Origin: Caldilineaceae bacterium
GTDB taxonomy: Bacteria > Chloroflexota > Anaerolineae > Caldilineales > Caldilineaceae
Direction of reading: 5' to 3'
Length of the DNA: 64,000 nt
Assembly (NCBI GenBank): GCA_018003515.1
Contig: JAGNDO010000017.1
Location: forward strand, 23,278 to 87,277
The notes below the pieces were generated by a model. The model made no database searches. It saw only the letters and a list, made by a program, of their open reading frames with translations, and was not told the DNA's origin. Position 1 is the stretch's first letter. Every line of letters begins with the position of its first letter. Shown piece by piece: positions 62,003-64,000 of this stretch. A program made the translations under genes and the position numbers.

Positions 62003-63067
62003 ATGCCAGCTTTGGATCGGTACGACCGCACTTATGGCGCACTCTTGGGCTTGGCCTATGGCGACGCCATCGGCTTCCCCGCCCTCTTTCATCGCACCCA
62101 CAACTTCCCCGAACGGCGGCGGGAATTTCTGTGGCGCACCAACCGGGATTCGGCCCGCCAGCGGGTGATCCGCCTCTGCCTGCCCTTCACCCACCGGCTT
62201 GACCCGAAAGATCTGGAACCCTCCCCCACGGATGACACGGAATACGCCCTCTTCACCGCCGGCGCGCTGCTCTCCGCCCAGAGCGAACCCGACGCCGACA
62301 CCTTTGTCAACGCCTGGCGCACCACCATCCTGCCCGACGCCGACACCGTACTCATGGGTTTTTCCGAGCGGGCGGCCCTTGACAATCTGCGCCGGGGCCT
62401 GCTGCCCCCGGCCACGGGCAACGACAACGCCCAGCACTACGACGACTCCGCCTGCTGCCGGGCCGTGGCCGTGGGCCTCTTCGCCAGCGGCGAACCCGAC
62501 CGAGCAGCTGCGTTGGCCGCCTTGGATGCCCAAATCACCAACGCCGAGGACGGCATCTACGCCGCCCAAGCCGTGGCCGCAGCCGTGGCCCTGCTCTCCT
62601 CCGGGGCAAGCCTCGACCAAGCCCTGGCCGCCGCCCGCGCCCACTTCCCCCCGGATTCGTGGATCGCCCACGGCGACCGCACGGCCCAAGCCTGCGCGGC
62701 GGAAGCATCCGGCCCCCAGGATCTGCTGCTCCTGCTCTCCACCCGGCTGATCAACACGGTCTATTCCTACGGCAACGCCGCGCCGGAGACCGTGCCCGCC
62801 GCCTTCGTGATTGCGGAGATGTGCGGCGGCGATCTGCAACAGGCCGTCTCCCTGGCCAACGCCATCCCCAAGGCCGCCGACTCCCTGCCTGCCTTGGTGG
62901 GGGCGCTGTGCGGCGCAATTCAAGGAGCGGGCGCGGTCAGCCCGCTCTGGCAGGCAAAGCTCAACGAGTGCCGGGGTCTCTGCCTCCCCGCCCTGGCCGG
63001 CGTGTGTTTGGATGAGACCGCTGCCCGGTTGGCCCAGGTCGCCGCCCTTCCCCTCGGCGCGGAGTGA
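62003..63067 (+). CDS. ADP-ribosylglycohydrolase family protein 3, altered second metal motif
   Basis: 354 residues from the ATG at 62003; the longer frame upstream overlaps protein 2 and is not supported. ALLGLAYGDAIGFPALF and PTDDTEYALFTA keep the first motif. The second motif, GRDADT in its siblings, reads IPKAADSLPALVGALCGA: the first Asp is gone, one Asp remains and Thr became Ser. Binding of the second metal may be weakened, so reduced or changed activity is possible. A 60-residue insertion near the N-terminus (RREFLWRTNRDSARQRV) is also specific to this copy. Confidence 0.84.
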   Translation: MPALDRYDRTYGALLGLAYGDAIGFPALFHRTHNFPERRREFLWRTNRDSARQRVIRLCLPFTHRLDPKDLEPSPTDDTEYALFTAGALLSAQSEPDADTFVNAWRTTILPDADTVLMGFSERAALDNLRRGLLPPATGNDNAQHYDDSACCRAVAVGLFASGEPDRAAALAALDAQITNAEDGIYAAQAVAAAVALLSSGASLDQALAAARAHFPPDSWIAHGDRTAQACAAEASGPQDLLLLLSTRLINTVYSYGNAAPETVPAAFVIAEMCGGDLQQAVSLANAIPKAADSLPALVGALCGAIQGAGAVSPLWQAKLNECRGLCLPALAGVCLDETAARLAQVAALPLGAE

Positions 63068-63098
63068 GCACCCCCTGGTGCGAACGGGTCGGCACCTG

Positions 63099-63196
63099 CT
63101 CGTTCCCACGCGGAGCGTGGGAACGAAGCCGGGCGCTCTGCGCCCCTCGGCGCAGGAGCGCCGAATAGCCACTCCCACGCGGAGCGTGGGAGCGAG
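63099..63196. repeat. REP-like double hairpin
   Basis: ctcgttcccacgcggagcgt begins a 28-base near-palindrome (63099-63126), a GC-rich gggcgctctgcgccc stem follows, and actcccacgcggagcgtggg starts a second near-palindrome (63171-63196). It occupies most of the gap between glycohydrolase 3 and the hydrolase gene. Confidence 0.8.
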
Positions 63197-63244
63197 TACC
63201 CGGTTTTCAACCGCACCCACGGAATGAAATTGAGGCCATTCATC

Positions 63245-63919
63245 ATGCAGATCGCCCACCGCTTCGACACCGGCAACCCCGATCACCCCCACTTGGCCTA
63301 TTGGCTTTATCTGCCCGCGAACTTCACCGAAACGAGGACCGAGCGCTGGCCTCTCGTCCTCTTTTTACATGGCAAGGGCGAACGGGGCGCGGATCTGGAT
63401 CAGGTCAAGGCTATTGGTTTGGCGGCTGTGTTGGACCAACGGGACGACCTGCCCTTCATCGCCGTCTCCCCCCAATGCCTGGCAGACACGGATTGGACGC
63501 CCCACCTCCCCGCCCTGGATGCTCTAGTCACGGCCATGATCGCCACCTATCCCATCGACCCCGACCGGGTCTGTTTGACCGGTCTGTCTATGGGCAGCCG
63601 GGCCGCCTGGGAGATGGTGACCACCCATCCCCAGCGCTATGCTGCCTTGGCCGCCATCTGCGGGCGCATTCCCGATGTGCCGGAGTTTTTGGCCAAGGTG
63701 TGTGCGCTCAACCATCTGCCCATCTGGATTTTCCACGGTGCCCTGGACACCGTGGTGCCGGTGGAAAATTCGATCAAACTGGCCGCCGCCCTGGACGCTT
63801 GCGGCGGCAACGTACAACTCACCCTTTACCCGGACGCCCGCCATGATTCCTGGACTGCCGCCTACGCCGACCCGGCATTGGTCCCGTGGCTCCTGGCCCA
63901 ACGACGTCCCCACACATAG
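63245..63919 (+). CDS. Alpha/beta hydrolase (carboxylesterase/phospholipase-like)
   Basis: 224 residues; the ATG at 63245 is preferred, one at 63224 is in frame. WPLVLFLHGKGERGADLDQ gives the oxyanion region, the nucleophile lies in CLTGLSMGSRAAWEM (G-x-S-x-G), the Asp in HGALDTVVPVENS and the His in YPDARHDSWTAAY, so the triad is complete. It resembles predicted carbohydrate esterases/peptidases of the PHB-depolymerase-like group. In this operon it could remove an ester group from the imported substrate. Confidence 0.87.
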   Translation: MQIAHRFDTGNPDHPHLAYWLYLPANFTETRTERWPLVLFLHGKGERGADLDQVKAIGLAAVLDQRDDLPFIAVSPQCLADTDWTPHLPALDALVTAMIATYPIDPDRVCLTGLSMGSRAAWEMVTTHPQRYAALAAICGRIPDVPEFLAKVCALNHLPIWIFHGALDTVVPVENSIKLAAALDACGGNVQLTLYPDARHDSWTAAYADPALVPWLLAQRRPHT

Positions 63920-63935
63920 AATCGAGTCAAATCTC

Positions 63936-64000
63936 ATGCCGAGTTCACTTCCCGAAAATTACCGTGAGCGTGTCTATGCCGGCTGGCTGGGCAAATGCAT
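63936..64000 (+). CDS. ADP-ribosylglycohydrolase family protein 4, start only
   Basis: The frame MPSSLPENYRERVYAGWLGK runs off the right edge. RERVYAGWLGKC is the usual N-terminal helix of the large ADP-ribosylglycohydrolase subfamily, so a fourth member begins 16 bases after the hydrolase stop. Only 21 codons are visible. Confidence 0.65.
   Translation, partial: MPSSLPENYRERVYAGWLGKC

Noticed and set aside
1..64000. tRNA, rRNA, origin of replication or integrase marking a mobile island
   Set aside because: None was recognised by reading; boundaries of the island are inferred only from strand change and pseudogene remnants.

Overview
The window looks like a high-GC Chloroflexota chromosome (Anaerolineae/Caldilineae type). 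The reasons are a SARP/BTAD regulator fused to an NB-ARC-like ATPase, ABC solute-binding lipoproteins with an Ala/Pro/Glu linker straight after the lipobox Cys, M32 and M20 peptidases beside Opp transporters, and many short palindromic repeats. This placement is inferred from gene content; no rRNA or marker gene is present, and I saw no tRNA or CRISPR array.

Region 1 (about 1.1-38.8 kb) reads entirely on the + strand and looks like a large secretion and biosynthesis island. It opens with the SARP-type regulator, a truncated P-type ATPase-like membrane protein, an ABC exporter and a protein with a possible CYTH-type motif. Two tiny genes follow, and a third lies near 26.2 kb. Their 48-66 residue peptides differ except for one shared block, G-L-[KP]-[VI]-R-[TS]-[DN]-[IL]-R-A-G, which is how families of ribosomally made, modified peptides usually look. 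Around them are a short HlyD-like adaptor, an ABC exporter with an intact C39 peptidase triad, a second ABC exporter with a dead C39-like domain, two methyltransferases, a dikinase split into two genes, a Rieske ferredoxin, a Rieske oxygenase, a phytoene-desaturase-like FAD enzyme, a PLP decarboxylase, a metallophosphatase, one catalytically complete P-type ATPase lacking the CPC metal motif and one dead paralogue. Then come an HhH protein, a ParA ATPase with a small partner, an SPFH protein and two pentapeptide-repeat envelope proteins. No YcaO, LanM or radical-SAM enzyme is recognisable, so if this is a RiPP system it is not one of the standard classes.

Region 2 (39.7-51 kb, - strand) is a catabolic and peptide-uptake operon: OppBCDF transporter, creatininase-family amidohydrolase, ketopantoate-reductase-like dehydrogenase, amidase, cupin, SDR, M20 and M32 peptidases. 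A 179-bp inverted-repeat element has cut off the 5' end of oppB, and no solute-binding protein gene is present.

Region 3 (51.4-64 kb) begins with a GntR-type regulator and a four-carbon acid sugar kinase/PdxA2 pair (D-threonate or D-erythronate type), both on the - strand. A LacI regulator on the + strand follows, with near-identical palindromes in front of itself and of the next operon. That operon encodes an ADP-ribosylglycohydrolase, a MalEFG-like sugar ABC importer, two more ADP-ribosylglycohydrolases, an alpha/beta hydrolase and the start of a fourth ADP-ribosylglycohydrolase at the window edge.

At least two families of short inverted-repeat elements (about 155 bp and about 75-120 bp) are scattered through regions 1 and 3, and several unrelated hairpins lie between genes.
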